Shown: positions 48,501 to 58,993 of the stretch, in pieces
How positions within the stretch are numbered: the stretch's first letter is position 1
How the letters are laid out: the number at the start of each line of letters is the position of its first letter
Position numbers and translations under genes: made by a program
Assembly (NCBI GenBank): GCA_009792885.1
Contig: WMCF01000030.1
Span: 6,446,897 to 6,510,896 of the forward strand
Source of the DNA: Eremophila alpestris peregrina
Taxonomy: Eukaryota; Chordata; Aves; Passeriformes; Alaudidae
Length of the DNA: 64,000 nucleotides
Direction of reading: 5' to 3'
Notes under the pieces: model-generated
Seen by the model: the letters and a program-made list of their open reading frames with translations, nothing else
Told to the model about the DNA's origin: nothing
The model's database searches: none

Positions 48501-51500
48501 GTCCTCATGTGTGGTATATTCGGGCCATGCTGTCTTTCTATTCTCTCAAATCTATAAATAACTAAGGGAATGATTACTATTCAAGCTTGAAAAATGTTTT
48601 TCCAAAGGTTTGCCTTGGAATTTCAGCCAGATTGTAATAGATGTGGTAAGTAGGTGGGACAAAGGGCAGAAACATTAATCACCAGCAAACAAAAGAATAA
48701 CACCTCCAGCACCACAAAGAAAAAAATAAAAAGCGAGAGTGGGGACCTCACTTCAGGAGCTATATTCATAACAAAATCTGAAAGAGAAGATGCTGCAGAA
48801 TAATACCCATTCAGTTTCTCTTTAGGAGTGTAAACACCCATGTGTTGAAGAACTCCTATCAACATAGAACTATTAAGCTTATTAAGGTACATTTTTATGA
48901 GATTTTTATTTAACTTAGTATCTTTCTGTCCATCTTTATTTACTTACATTTGCAGATGATTCTCCTCATTCGGTATTGTAATTTTCAGTTTAAAGAAAAT
49001 AATTTCTTTAGCAGCAAGACTGAAAAGACTGAAAATTCATTGGATCTGTTATAGGTTATTGCTGGTCAGTGTCCATGTTCACTTGGATTTTTCTTTTCTA
49101 ATTAGTAACTTTAAAAAATGCAAATGTTTTCGAGGGGTTTTATCATGTTTAAAAATAACACAGTGCAAACATAAAAGAACAAAGCAGCCTCACTTTCACA
49201 GACACAGTTTAGGATGTAATCAAACAGCAAGCTCTAAAGGAACACCTGCACTGAAACCTTGCCCACCTCCTCCTCCTTATTCTTCTCTGGCAGCAGGCCT
49301 GATCTGGGCTGCCAGCTCCCATCCGCAAGCAAGGACAGCTGCGAGAGAGAAAGAAAGCTCATCTTCATCAAAACACTCTTTGAAGCTCTTCTGGGGATAA
49401 ACATTCTTCATTTATTAACAGCTTAATGCTTTGATAAAAGCTCACTTTGTTAAGTAGTTTGCCTTTCAAGAACTGCCCACGTAGATATTTGCATGACGTT
49501 CATAAGGGCTTTAGGACAACATGGGATTGCCGGAAATATTGTCAAAGGCATAGAAATAAAAACAGAGACCATATTCCTACCAGAAAAAGAGAGGAAAAAT
49601 CAAAGGAAACTTATGTTCAGCAGGCTTTACCATTTTCTGATTTATCACAGTCCTGTATGAAAGTGCCATTATGTACAATGCTAAAAAGCTGTCTGCTTGA
49701 TTTTGAGGAAATAAATGAAAAGTTTAACAGGGCATATGCAGTTATGCCTAAAAGAAAATAAAAATACATTAGGATTTCAAACCCAGCACTACTTTTCAAA
49801 ACGGTCACTTGCACATACTGGGATAAAAATAAACAAAACAAAAATTACTGTCTTGCCATAAGGCATGTAACTGGGTCAAGTACTAAGTTCTCCCAGCTGC
49901 AGCAATGAGTGACGAAAATTCAGCATGATATGAATTCATAAATTACAAAATCTTATATGTTATAAATCACTGTTATATCTTTCCACAGTTGCCTTTAGGT
50001 ACTGCTGCTGCCTTCTTATCCGAGCGAAGCTGAAAGGCTGCAACACCCCAAAGTGACTTTGCAATTGACAGTCCAGTGAGACTATTGAACTGCATGAACT
50101 AACTAACTAAATAAATAATATCTTGTTAGATCATTATTCCTTTCTATTCCAAACTGGGTAACTGACCAAAGTAAGATCAGAAAGCAAAATAAATGGTCTA
50201 CCGTTGAAAAAAAAAAAAAACCTGAAAAGACTAAGTACTGAGGAATTTAATTGAAGGCCTCCTACAAGAACAGTAGAAATGGGTAAAAATATATATTGAA
50301 GTATTTTGCAACAAGTCCATAGGAAGTCAGTGAAATTAGGGCCACAAAGATGACTGGAGCATCTTTCACATGAGGGGAGGCTGAGAAAACTGGGCCAGAA
50401 AATGCCATCCACTCACCACAATAAAAAAATGTTAATGGACTGAGCATCCAAAGTACTTGTTCCCGGGTGTTAGCTTTTTTTTTAGGATTATAAATCAGTT
50501 TATGACATTCGCATATGTGATAAAGAAATACTTGTTTTTAGCTATAGTTTAATTAATGGGAACTGTCTCAAATTTTAAAATAAATAAATTTATTTGAAGA
50601 GAGTTCCACAGAAAACCTCATACAAATAAAACAGTTTCTGACACAAGATATTCAAGAGTTATTTTAGATTTATGTTGATGGCATTAATCTTATCTGTCCT
50701 TATGAACATGTTGCTGACAATTTCTCATTAAATATGTCAATCATATCTTTTTAAGTATGTTAGAAATGCTTCTTTTTTCCTACTGATTAAAATAAGATTG
50801 ATAAGTAATAGACAATAAAATAAAGATTTTACCCTTTCCGCTTCCCTACCCAGATCTCCCAAACATATTCAAGTTTTGTATATATGGAAAAATATGATCT
50901 ACTTGGAAAAGTTGCACCAGATTTAATTAGATCCATAGATAATAAATATGGCTAATGTCTGACATGCTAATCTTCCTCATAAAAGGTATAATCATTGGGG
51001 TCATAATAAACATGAATATGAATGAAGATTAAGATAAAGTTTAACAGAAAATATTTTTTGAGGAAATAAACCCAAAGCATTTATTTTTAGGAAAGATTTT
51101 TTTACTTTTTCATTAAAATATATAAATAATAACGAAACATCTGATTTTCACTACTCCTACTCCAAAAAAAACCCTCAAAGTTTTATTTTATCATGCAAAG
51201 ATATTCTCCCCGGGAAAATATGATAGAGTGTCTTTTCATTCCCAGAAGGAAACACTATAGTTTATTTATAGTTTCCACTCTCAAAATAAGAAATTCTGTT
51301 CATTCAGCATTTACACAGCTTTTAGGTCTACTACAGATGGAGTCAACTCTATCAGTAATTCAGCACACTACTTGTATTTTGTTAATGTTAGTTTTGGCAT
51401 GGGTTCAGGGTGTTTCATACACCTGGGGAGAAAAGTAAAGCTACTGAAGCAATTTATATGGTAAGAAATTTGTCTTTCCAGTGTGAAGAAATACCTTGAT

Positions 51501-53917
51501 AATGTCTCAATCTTAATGCATTTTTCCCTATAATTAGTCAACATTTCTCACTAAAACAATACTTTAACATTCTATAAAATCGTGTGGCCTTATTTTTGTC
51601 CTGTTTTATTTGTATTACAAGAACCAATGGAATTAAAAATTAACAATTCTGCTGTCAGTTGCTTTGGGAATGAGCTGGAGGTACTTAATTGTGAGAGCAA
51701 TTACACTGTTAGCAGGAACCATATTCAGGGAACACACATAAACACAATAGCAAGGAACACACACACAAAACAGCCAAGGAATGTGTTCTCTCTGTGTTTC
51801 AGTAGAGAGCATTTAATGGAACTGCACACTACATGTTTTCTCCTTAGAAGGCAACAGAAGAAGTCAAATAGAAAATGCCGATGATAATAAACATCCTGAA
51901 GCATTTCAGAGATTTCCTCAAAGCTTTCCAGAGGGATCTGGAAGTCAGGAGATAGTCAGAAGGGTTGGAGTCCAGTAATTTCTTCTTTTGCCAAGTATTT
52001 CACAGAGTGTAAACTATATTTTCTATGATAGAGCAGGAAACAGTAACAAGTTTGAGGCACTAGCAGTACCTTTTATACAATAAAATATAAACTTATTACA
52101 ATAACTGCAATTATTATTATTTCTTACACTTTTTTTTTTTTTTTGTACTGAATGACAGAATATAACTAAATTTTGTGCTGTTACAGCTCAGGATTACAAG
52201 GAAATGCAAGGAGAGAAAAGGAGACAACAACATAAAAATATACACAGTAACATGTAAATTCAGAGCACGGAAGAAAAGAATACGTCCTTCATATGAGGGT
52301 TTGTAGTGATTTTTTTACACTTCACGGGGCTAAAAGTTAAGATAAATATCTAGAAAAAAGTTTCTATCTTCTATCATACTTACCAGGCATGAAGAGTAGT
52401 TTGAAGCAAGGCTTGCAGATATATGTATACACATGCTGATCCTCTTTGAGCCTTACTGACTTTAAAGAAACATTCTCTTTGAGCAAGGCTTCCTGCTAGT
52501 GATTGCTGTGAAAGAATTTTGATTTTTAAGATTCAGAAAAGATACCAAAAAAAAAAAAAAAAAGGCCTGTGGGTAACAAAAAAAGAATTTTTCATGAAGC
52601 AGATAGAGAGAATGTGCAGTACTTGGTAGCATCAAATTTTCTTTTGGCACATAACCTGAATCTATAGGGTAAGAATATTGCTTGGGTTACCAAGCACTAG
52701 TTTAAGTGTTTTTTTATTAAATTTATTCCTGAGTGTAAAATTTTCCAAACCAAGAAGTGTTATGGGAAAGATCTTACTTTCTCTCCTTTCATTTTTTATT
52801 CCTAGGGTAGATTTGTTTAGTTCAAATTCAATAGGAAACCTGATAATTTTGTAACTGATTGACAATTTTACAGAAAGTATATCAAATATTGCATAAACAT
52901 ACAAAAGAGATCAATTAAGTTTCTGAAACTGCTTCTGTAAAGCCAGCTTTAGTTCAGGGACAGTTGATTTCAGTGTACCGACACCTCTTTTTACATACTA
53001 CTTTCATCAGTAGTCAGCTACTTTCATCCACTTTTCTCTCTATTTCCTTCACTGCTCCTCTCTGATCCATCTTGATCCCTCTCTTTCCTTCCTTTTGACT
53101 TTTCCACTAAGCACTCCACAATGTTACAAAAATGTTACAATAACCTTAAACTGTTCCATAATAACATTTGCACAGTTACCAACTATTTCCCCCCTGCCAT
53201 GATATGCCCTATCTCCCTTATTTCAGTAGCCCTCTTCAGATTGCAAGGCTTTCTGGAGAAGCAGGTTTGCTTGCCTCAGTGGGTTTTGTACCAAGGCAAG
53301 AAGCTTCTCAGTCTTTGACAGACTAAGGAGTCGCTGAGTTGGGTGCCACAGGCACTCACCAGATTAAAAGGTTTCCTCTGCCCATCACTGCTCTTTTTGT
53401 CTCCCTGAGTCTCTCCATGTGCTGGGACTAGCTTTTAGTGTAACCTTGCAGTATGACAGAAGAAGCTGATTGCAGGAGATCCGCCTGAGGTGGAGGGTTG
53501 ACAACACTGGAAAATGCCTATAACCCTGCTGCATGGAAGAACAGTTGTCAAACACATTGTCAGAAATGTGGTATCAACCCAGAAAAAATGCATGATCAAA
53601 GACCTTGAAGTGTGCATTTTCACAACATACTCCACCAAGTCAAGCTATAGCAAAGACCATACTCTCTACACAATAAATTTCCTAAAGGGCAAGAAGTGTC
53701 AAAGATAAGTCACATTCCACTAAGGGGAGCTGTGAGAAGTTATTTTTAAAAAGGGTACTCTAGGACAGAATTAAGCCAAAGGAGACAAATACTATATCTG
53801 AGAACTAAATATTGGTAATGAAGAGTGTGTTGCCTACTAAAGTAGAAAAGGAAAGGCAGAGGAGGAAGGAAAAAAGGAAAAAAGGATGAGAGGGGAGACA
53901 GAGAAAAAGCAGGAATT
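45531..53917. other. Long AT-rich non-coding stretch
   Basis: About 8.4 kb without a recognised gene. Frames reach 113 codons (49059-49400, plus) with no known domain. A segment at about 49245-49345 is richer in GC than its surroundings. Homopolymers occur at 47161-47178 (A), 50206-50220 (A) and 52130-52144 (T). A purine-rich tract occupies about 53845-53915 immediately before the next LTR. A 65-codon frame at 53514-53708 is unrecognised. Confidence 0.5.
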
Positions 53918-53994
53918 ACCACCTGTCATTGGTAGTTCCACAAAAGAAAGATAAGAGACTCCAATATTTCAGAAGGCAAAGAGCATAAAAAAGC

Positions 53995-54000
53995 TTTATT
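53995..54000 (-). promoter_or_regulatory. Polyadenylation signal of the 53.9 kb LTR
   Basis: AATAAA on the minus strand (TTTATT as given), 16 to 32 bp downstream of the TATA box. The short spacing marks the R region of a compact class II LTR. Confidence 0.75.
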
Positions 54001-54015
54001 GTCTAATTCTTACTA

Positions 54016-54027
54016 CCTTTTATAAGG
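54016..54027 (-). promoter_or_regulatory. TATA box of the 53.9 kb LTR
   Basis: The minus strand reads CCTTATAAAAGG, a perfect consensus TATA element, preceded upstream by two CCAAT boxes. It is the best-preserved promoter in the window and would direct transcription toward lower coordinates. Confidence 0.75.
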
Positions 54028-54267
54028 TGTTCTGTGACAGACTTAAGATGATTGGTGAATAGGAACGACACCTCTCTAATCCCATTGGTTAAACTAGAGA
54101 AATGGCACAACACCACCTGGAGAAAGATTGTTTTGAGAAAGGATAGTTTTTTGCCGAGATTGTTTTGAGAAGAAGCTTTCTTAAGAAATTTTCCCTTGGG
54201 AAAAAAGTTAGCAGCTGCTAGCAGGCTAAAATCTCTCTGACCCAGACATATCAGGCTTACAACCACC

Positions 54268-54960
54268 AGAAGGTTGGGGAGTGCTGTCAACATCCAGCTG
54301 GCAGGGATTGTGTGCCCACTGCCTGCTTGGGGAGCCTGCACAGCTCCTGGAGAAGCAGGGATGAACAGGCACAGCTCCTGTGGTGACAGGCAGGCAGACA
54401 TGAGGTGGGAGAGTTGGAGCTTGGGCAGGAGGTGCAGAACACTGGGCAGGGTCATAGCAGGGATCACAGTGGTGGGTTGGATCAGGGAAGCAGGGCTGGA
54501 AGCAGGTGGCCTAGGCAGGAACAAGGCAGGTGAAGGGATGAAGCAAGTAGGGCTGGGCAGGAACACAGGGAGGCAGAACAGGTGAAGCCTGGAGCAGGCG
54601 AGGGAGATGAAGTGGTAGGACAGGACACAGGCTAGGCACGAGGCTCAGAGGTGGTCAGCAGGTGTCCAGCCAAGTGTCCAGTATCATCGATGAGCAAGTG
54701 AACAAGCGAGGGCAAGCAGAAACCTTCCAGTGAGGGCAAAGGTCCAGCAGATTGTGATACAGTTACTTTTACATCCCCCAACTCTCCCCAAGGTGTGCTT
54801 GCTGTCAGGAGACCATTGGCCAGCCAAACATTCAACTGCAGTCCACTGGTGAAGACCTTTTTGCTACCCAATTGGAGAACCCTTCTAGAGGGCAGAGTGT
54901 CCTTGGTGATCTCCTACTGACTGCCATGTGAGATGTGAAATGGCCATCAGGGGAAGTCTC
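54268..54960. repeat. G-rich tract with degenerate GCAGG-type repeats, origin unknown
   Basis: From about 54340 to 54660 the plus strand is dominated by GGGCAGG, GGCAGGCAG, GCTGGGCAGGAAC and similar words at irregular spacing. From 54660 to 54960 it is more complex. Composition contrasts sharply with both sides. On the minus strand it gives a long proline/serine/leucine-rich open frame that continues into the LTR (54003-54566), which is compositional. The tract may be a degenerate minisatellite or the internal leader of an older element that the 53.9 kb LTR inserted into; no ends were found. Confidence 0.6.
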
Positions 54961-55644
54961 CCTAGAAACAGGGCTTTCCTGTGTCTTCTCCTACCTGTGT
55001 CCTGCATATGTCATGTGTGCAGCCCCTCCAGCACATACCTCTGGTCAAACCATGTTGAGACAAAAATCAAAATTAAATTGAGTCCTCACAAAACATCTCC
55101 CTGGTATTTTGGGCTCCGGTGACCACACAGATATGTGTTAGTTTCTTCTCACTATTGTGACTCTTGATCCAGCATCCGGCTGCTTCCAAAGACAAACTTA
55201 GATTATAAACTTGTCTTTGTCACAAACAGAATTCTATAAGAAAACTATTTGAAAGCAGTGAGGTTTGGGTTATGGTAGCATGAAAAACTCTTTAATTGTA
55301 TTTTATTTCATCAAAATAAATTAAAAGAGAAAATATATTCCCTCACATTTTCTGAAATAAATACTTAGTTTGGAAATAGTCATGCACAAAGGTGAAAGTT
55401 AAATTTTCTGAGTCACCAGTAGGATAGAAGTTTCCTAAAGCAAGATTAATAGGGAAACAATTGATGGGAATATATTAAGCAGATTATAGCAAGCCCATGA
55501 AAGAAAAACAATTCCACTATGTGAAAAAAAATCAAACCAATCAAACCCAAAAATCATCCCTGAATTTCAAAAATCCTCCATACCAAAAAAGAAAAAAACT
55601 CAACCCATTCCAAAACCTAAACCTTTCAGTGTTTTTAAGATTTG
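54961..55644. other. Non-coding stretch between repeats
   Basis: No gene or recognised element. The first 200 bp are of balanced composition and the rest is A-rich. Frames here are short and compositional. Confidence 0.5.
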
Positions 55645-55697
55645 CCAGCAGTATGAGGTTCAATAAGGCAAAGTGCCAAGTGCCACTCTTGGGTGGC
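55645..55697 (+). mobile_element. CR1 LINE fragment (5' part), sense
   Basis: MRFNKAKCQV is read at 55653-55682 and matches the CR1 ORF2 segment that follows the RT core (MKFNKAKC in the family). It runs to CTCTTGGGTGGC, where an LTR begins at 55698. The same ORF2 text continues after the LTR at 56079 (CAGCCCCAGGCAGTGCTACA), so this is one CR1 copy split in two. The start near 55645 is a 5' truncation. Confidence 0.85.
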
Positions 55698-56072
55698 TGT
55701 GGGAAGAGATGGGATGGAGTTGAGCTGGGGGCTGTGGCACACACCTGCAGAATGCCCTGGCAGCACAAAGGTGCACATGGTGGCACAGAGAGGCTTGTCT
55801 CCACCTGATCTTGGGGGAGGAGGTGTCACACACAGAGCCCTAGGGAGAGGAGCCTGCCAGAAGCTGACAGACAGGTGAACAGCACGTGATCACCCCATAG
55901 AAGGACATTTAGAACGTGAGGTGCTGACACTGCAACATGGGATGGGTCACATAGTGAGAATTCCCATGTAAGGAAATACTGTGCCTTGAAAAGTGCATAA
56001 AAACCAGCTCATTTCTTTGAATAAATGATTAAGATTCTCTGCTGATCTAAGTCCGTGTCATGGTCACTTACA
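55698..56072 (+). mobile_element. Solo LTR nested in CR1, sense
   Basis: It opens TGTGGGAAGAG and closes GGTCACTTACA. It sits between GGTGGC (55692-55697) and AGTGAC (56073-56078), a 6-bp TSD with two G-to-A differences. A TATA-like CATAAAAAC lies at 55996-56004 and AATAAA at 56020-56025, giving a compact promoter-poly(A) arrangement. Removing the 375 bp and one TSD restores continuous CR1 text, which independently confirms the limits. The 6-bp duplication fits a class II element. No internal retroviral sequence remains. Confidence 0.88.
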
Positions 56073-56078
56073 AGTGAC

Positions 56079-56797
56079 AACAGCCCCAGGCAGTGCTACA
56101 GGCTAGGGCAGAGTGGGTGGAAATCTGCCACAGAAAAAGACCTGGAGGGGTCCTTTTGATCAACAACCTGCTGAACATGAACTAACATCTGCCCAGGTGG
56201 CCAAGAGGTCCAATGGCATCTTGGCTTCTATCAAGAATAGTTTGGCCAACGGGACTAGGGCAGTTTTCATCCCCCTGTACTTGGCACTGGTGAGGCCACA
56301 CCTCGAGCCCTGTGTTCAGTTTTGAGCTCATTATTTCAAAAAGACATTGAGCTACTGGAGCATGTCCAGAGAAGAGCAATGGAGCTAGCAAAGGGTCTGG
56401 AACAAGTGAGGGAGAAGGAGTTACCTATCCTGGAGAATAAGAGGCTGTGGAGAGACATTTATCACACTTTGTGAAAGGAGGTTGTGGTGAGGTAGGTGTC
56501 AGTCTCTTCTCCCAGTGAAAAGGTGACAGTTGGAGAGGAAATGGCCTCAAGCTGAGGACCAGAGGAGGGTTTAGATTAGGTATTAGGAGTTTTATATATT
56601 TCATGGAAAGGACTGTAAAACATTGGAACAGACTGCCCTGGAAAGTGGTCAGTCATCAGCCTTGGAAATATTCAAAAAACATAGGGGTAGGGCACCCAAG
56701 GACATGTTTTAATGAACGTGCTGGTGATGCGTTGATGCTTGGACTTGATGATCTCTGAGGTCTTTTCCAATCTTAACCAATCTATGATTCTATGAAT
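56079..56797 (+). mobile_element. CR1 LINE fragment (3' part) with intact 3' terminus, sense
   Basis: Landmarks in order are TEKDLEG, a segment like VQRSNGILASIKNS, FIPLYLALVRPHLEPCVQF, DIELLEHVQRRAMELAKGLE (from 56342), and LENKRLWRD. The 3' UTR follows, with GACTTGATGATCTCTGAGGT and the terminal TCTATGATTCTATGAA at 56781-56796. These are the C-terminal part of CR1 ORF2 and the family's short 3' repeat; CR1 ends without poly(A), as here. Stops and frameshifts are frequent (for example after 56150 and 56320), so the copy is inactive. Confidence 0.93.
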
Positions 56798-58589
56798 ACT
56801 GAATCTTTGAGATTTGTATTTCCTTCATGCACACTCCTATTATGTGTGCATGGCACAATGTAGATTTCCAAAAGGAGAGAGATTTTAGTGAAAATGAAGA
56901 GCTGCCAAGTATACCGCATAAAAGTGTATATTCAAAATGTAAATATTGAACTATTTAAAATTTTATTCATCATATTTATTATTGCCTTAAACCAGAGGTC
57001 AAACCCTGCCACATTTGCATTAAATGAATTTTTAGCTTTAAACTTTTATTTTTGATTATTTTTAGCTAAATTTCTTTGAATTTTTAAAAACTTTCTTATA
57101 TAACTGAAATTGCATTTCCCAAAAAATCCCTGATGAATGTAGAAAAAAATCTATACATTTTGTTATCGATGAAGAATACTCTGTAAAATTTGAGTTAAAC
57201 TAGAATTTGAATAAACAGAGTAAGAGTGAGAGAAAGAGTAAAAATAAGGAGATCAACATGATAATGATTACAGTAGTATTTATGTTATGTTCTGAGTTTA
57301 CTAAAGTATTCCAAAGGCCGTCCATTTATTTTCTTTCATGCAAAATTCAATGGTCGGCATTTGAGATGAAATTAGATTATGGCATACAGGCTGTCTAATC
57401 TTGATATTAAACAAAAAAAAAAATAATCAATTTATCCCTTTTCCTTCTTACTATTTATTTCTGTATACAAGGCAATGAGGAGAACTGACTGGATCAGAAA
57501 AGAAAGCAAAATACTGATAAAAAGATGTTAATTATAATTCAGTTAAGAGGATTCTTTTTCAATCTGCTTCTTTGACATACAAAAATTACTAATTTGTAAC
57601 CATCATTAACACTGGACAGAGTATATACATGTTCAAGGAAGAGAAAAGAAAAAGAATCATGACATGACAGCCAACAAATTTTATTAATATATTTCTTATA
57701 TGATTTTGGAAATCTCTTGAAAATCACTATGATATGTATTTGACTCAAAATATTTCTGTTCTAAGTTTTTTCAGGCTTTCAATGACCCAAGTCACTCTTG
57801 TCACTCTAAGAAATGATTCATATTGTTCTATAACATGAATGTTCCTTTTTCTAACAAATCAGGGTACCTAAAAATGTTATCTGTGAGTAAATTACAACAA
57901 TTCAACTTCCTTTTTTTAAATGCACATCTAATAAAATATTTATGTAGGAAGATATTAAATTAGCGAGATTTACACTGTTTCTCTATCATTCAATATGTGA
58001 AATTCAGATTAAAAAATCCACAGTAACCTCTGTTACTTGGGAACTGTGTTTGAATAGTGAAGTAGAAATATGAAACAGTTGAAAAATATTTAAAACATAT
58101 TTTCTTCACAGACATGCCTTGTAGAATCTTAATAATTGTTTGAAAAGTCAAATAATATGAAATTTTATTGCAATTGAAGAAAGAAGATGACAAAATATTT
58201 TTTACAGTGTTAAGAAAATATGAATATAAAAATAATAAAATACAGATTTTGATAATGTCACCACATTTGACTTATCTTGCATGAAAAGGTCAGAGTCAGA
58301 GTAATTTGTAAGATTCAAATGAAGTCTCCAGACATATAGGGCAGAAGATTCAGTAGTTTTTTGGTTATATTAAAAGGTTACTCTTTCATAGCAGAAAATG
58401 TATCTTTAACTTTGACATGTTGAGTGCACTATCACAAGAGGTGTTCATAACTAAAGTTGCTCTTTTAACCAGTAAATTTTCTGGATAGAAAGGGTAGATC
58501 AATGATATAAAGGAGATTTTAAAATAGTTACAATATTTTAAAAAACAGTTTTATAAACAAACCAGACAAAAACAGACACACAAAAACCC

Positions 58590-58655
58590 CAAACAAAACA
58601 AAATGAAAAAACAAAACAAAACAAAACAAAAACCAAACAGAAAAAAAAAAACCAC
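58590..58655. repeat. (AAAAC)n-type low-complexity repeat
   Basis: A run of ACAAA and AAAAC words, with uninterrupted AAAAC units at about 58610-58632, followed by a poly-A of 11. It explains the phenylalanine/valine-rich minus frame here. Confidence 0.85.
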
Positions 58656-58974
58656 CCAAACCTAAACCCGGGATGATTTTTTTGGGCCTTATATTTAAAG
58701 CTCCTATTTCTGAAAGTGGTGAATTTATTCTTACCCATGTCTAATAACTGTAAACTATGTAAGAACTGGAAAGAAGGTGGAACTACTTGTTTATAAATAT
58801 CTGTATTTTCAAAAGTGGGATGTGAACTAAGACTAAATCTTATCTCACATGACTAAAAGAGTAAAAAAAAACACAAAAGGCATTTGTCATATGGTGCACA
58901 ACAGATAAAATTCACTCTTGTTTATTGCACTTGCAAGAACTTTATGTTCCTTACGTCTTAACATGGGATGTTAA

Positions 58975-58993
58975 TTTTTTTTTTTTTTTTTTT
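58975..58993. repeat. T19 homopolymer
   Basis: Nineteen consecutive T. No retroposed gene sequence is seen on either side, so it is not taken as the tail of a processed pseudogene. Length accuracy is limited in draft assemblies. Confidence 0.9.

Larger units (their letters stand above)
53924..54261 (-). mobile_element. Solo LTR, antisense, perfect 6-bp TSD
   Basis: On the plus strand it runs from TGTCATTGGTAG to CAGGCTTACA and is flanked by exact ACCACC copies (53918-53923 and 54262-54267). On its own strand it starts TGTAAGCCTG, has CCAAT boxes (seen as ATTGG at 54051 and 54083), a TTATAAAAGG TATA box (54016-54027), an AATAAA (53995-54000) and ends AATGACA. The layout is a complete compact U3-R-U5 of 338 bp. 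The 6-bp duplication fits class II (alpha/beta-like, ERVK-type) integrases. No internal region is attached, so it is solo. Confidence 0.95.

Noticed and set aside
53514..53708. 64-codon frame thought to be a piece of a processed ribosomal-protein pseudogene
   Set aside because: I could not match it to any ribosomal protein I know, and there is no poly-A tail or TSD.
54003..54566. 187-codon proline/serine-rich frame on the minus strand
   Set aside because: It runs through an LTR boundary and TSD into a G-rich quasi-repeat, so its openness reflects composition, not coding.
58975..58993. Long A/T homopolymers as tails of poly-A retroposons
   Set aside because: No retroposed body or TSD adjoins them, and the dominant bird LINE, CR1, does not leave poly-A tails.
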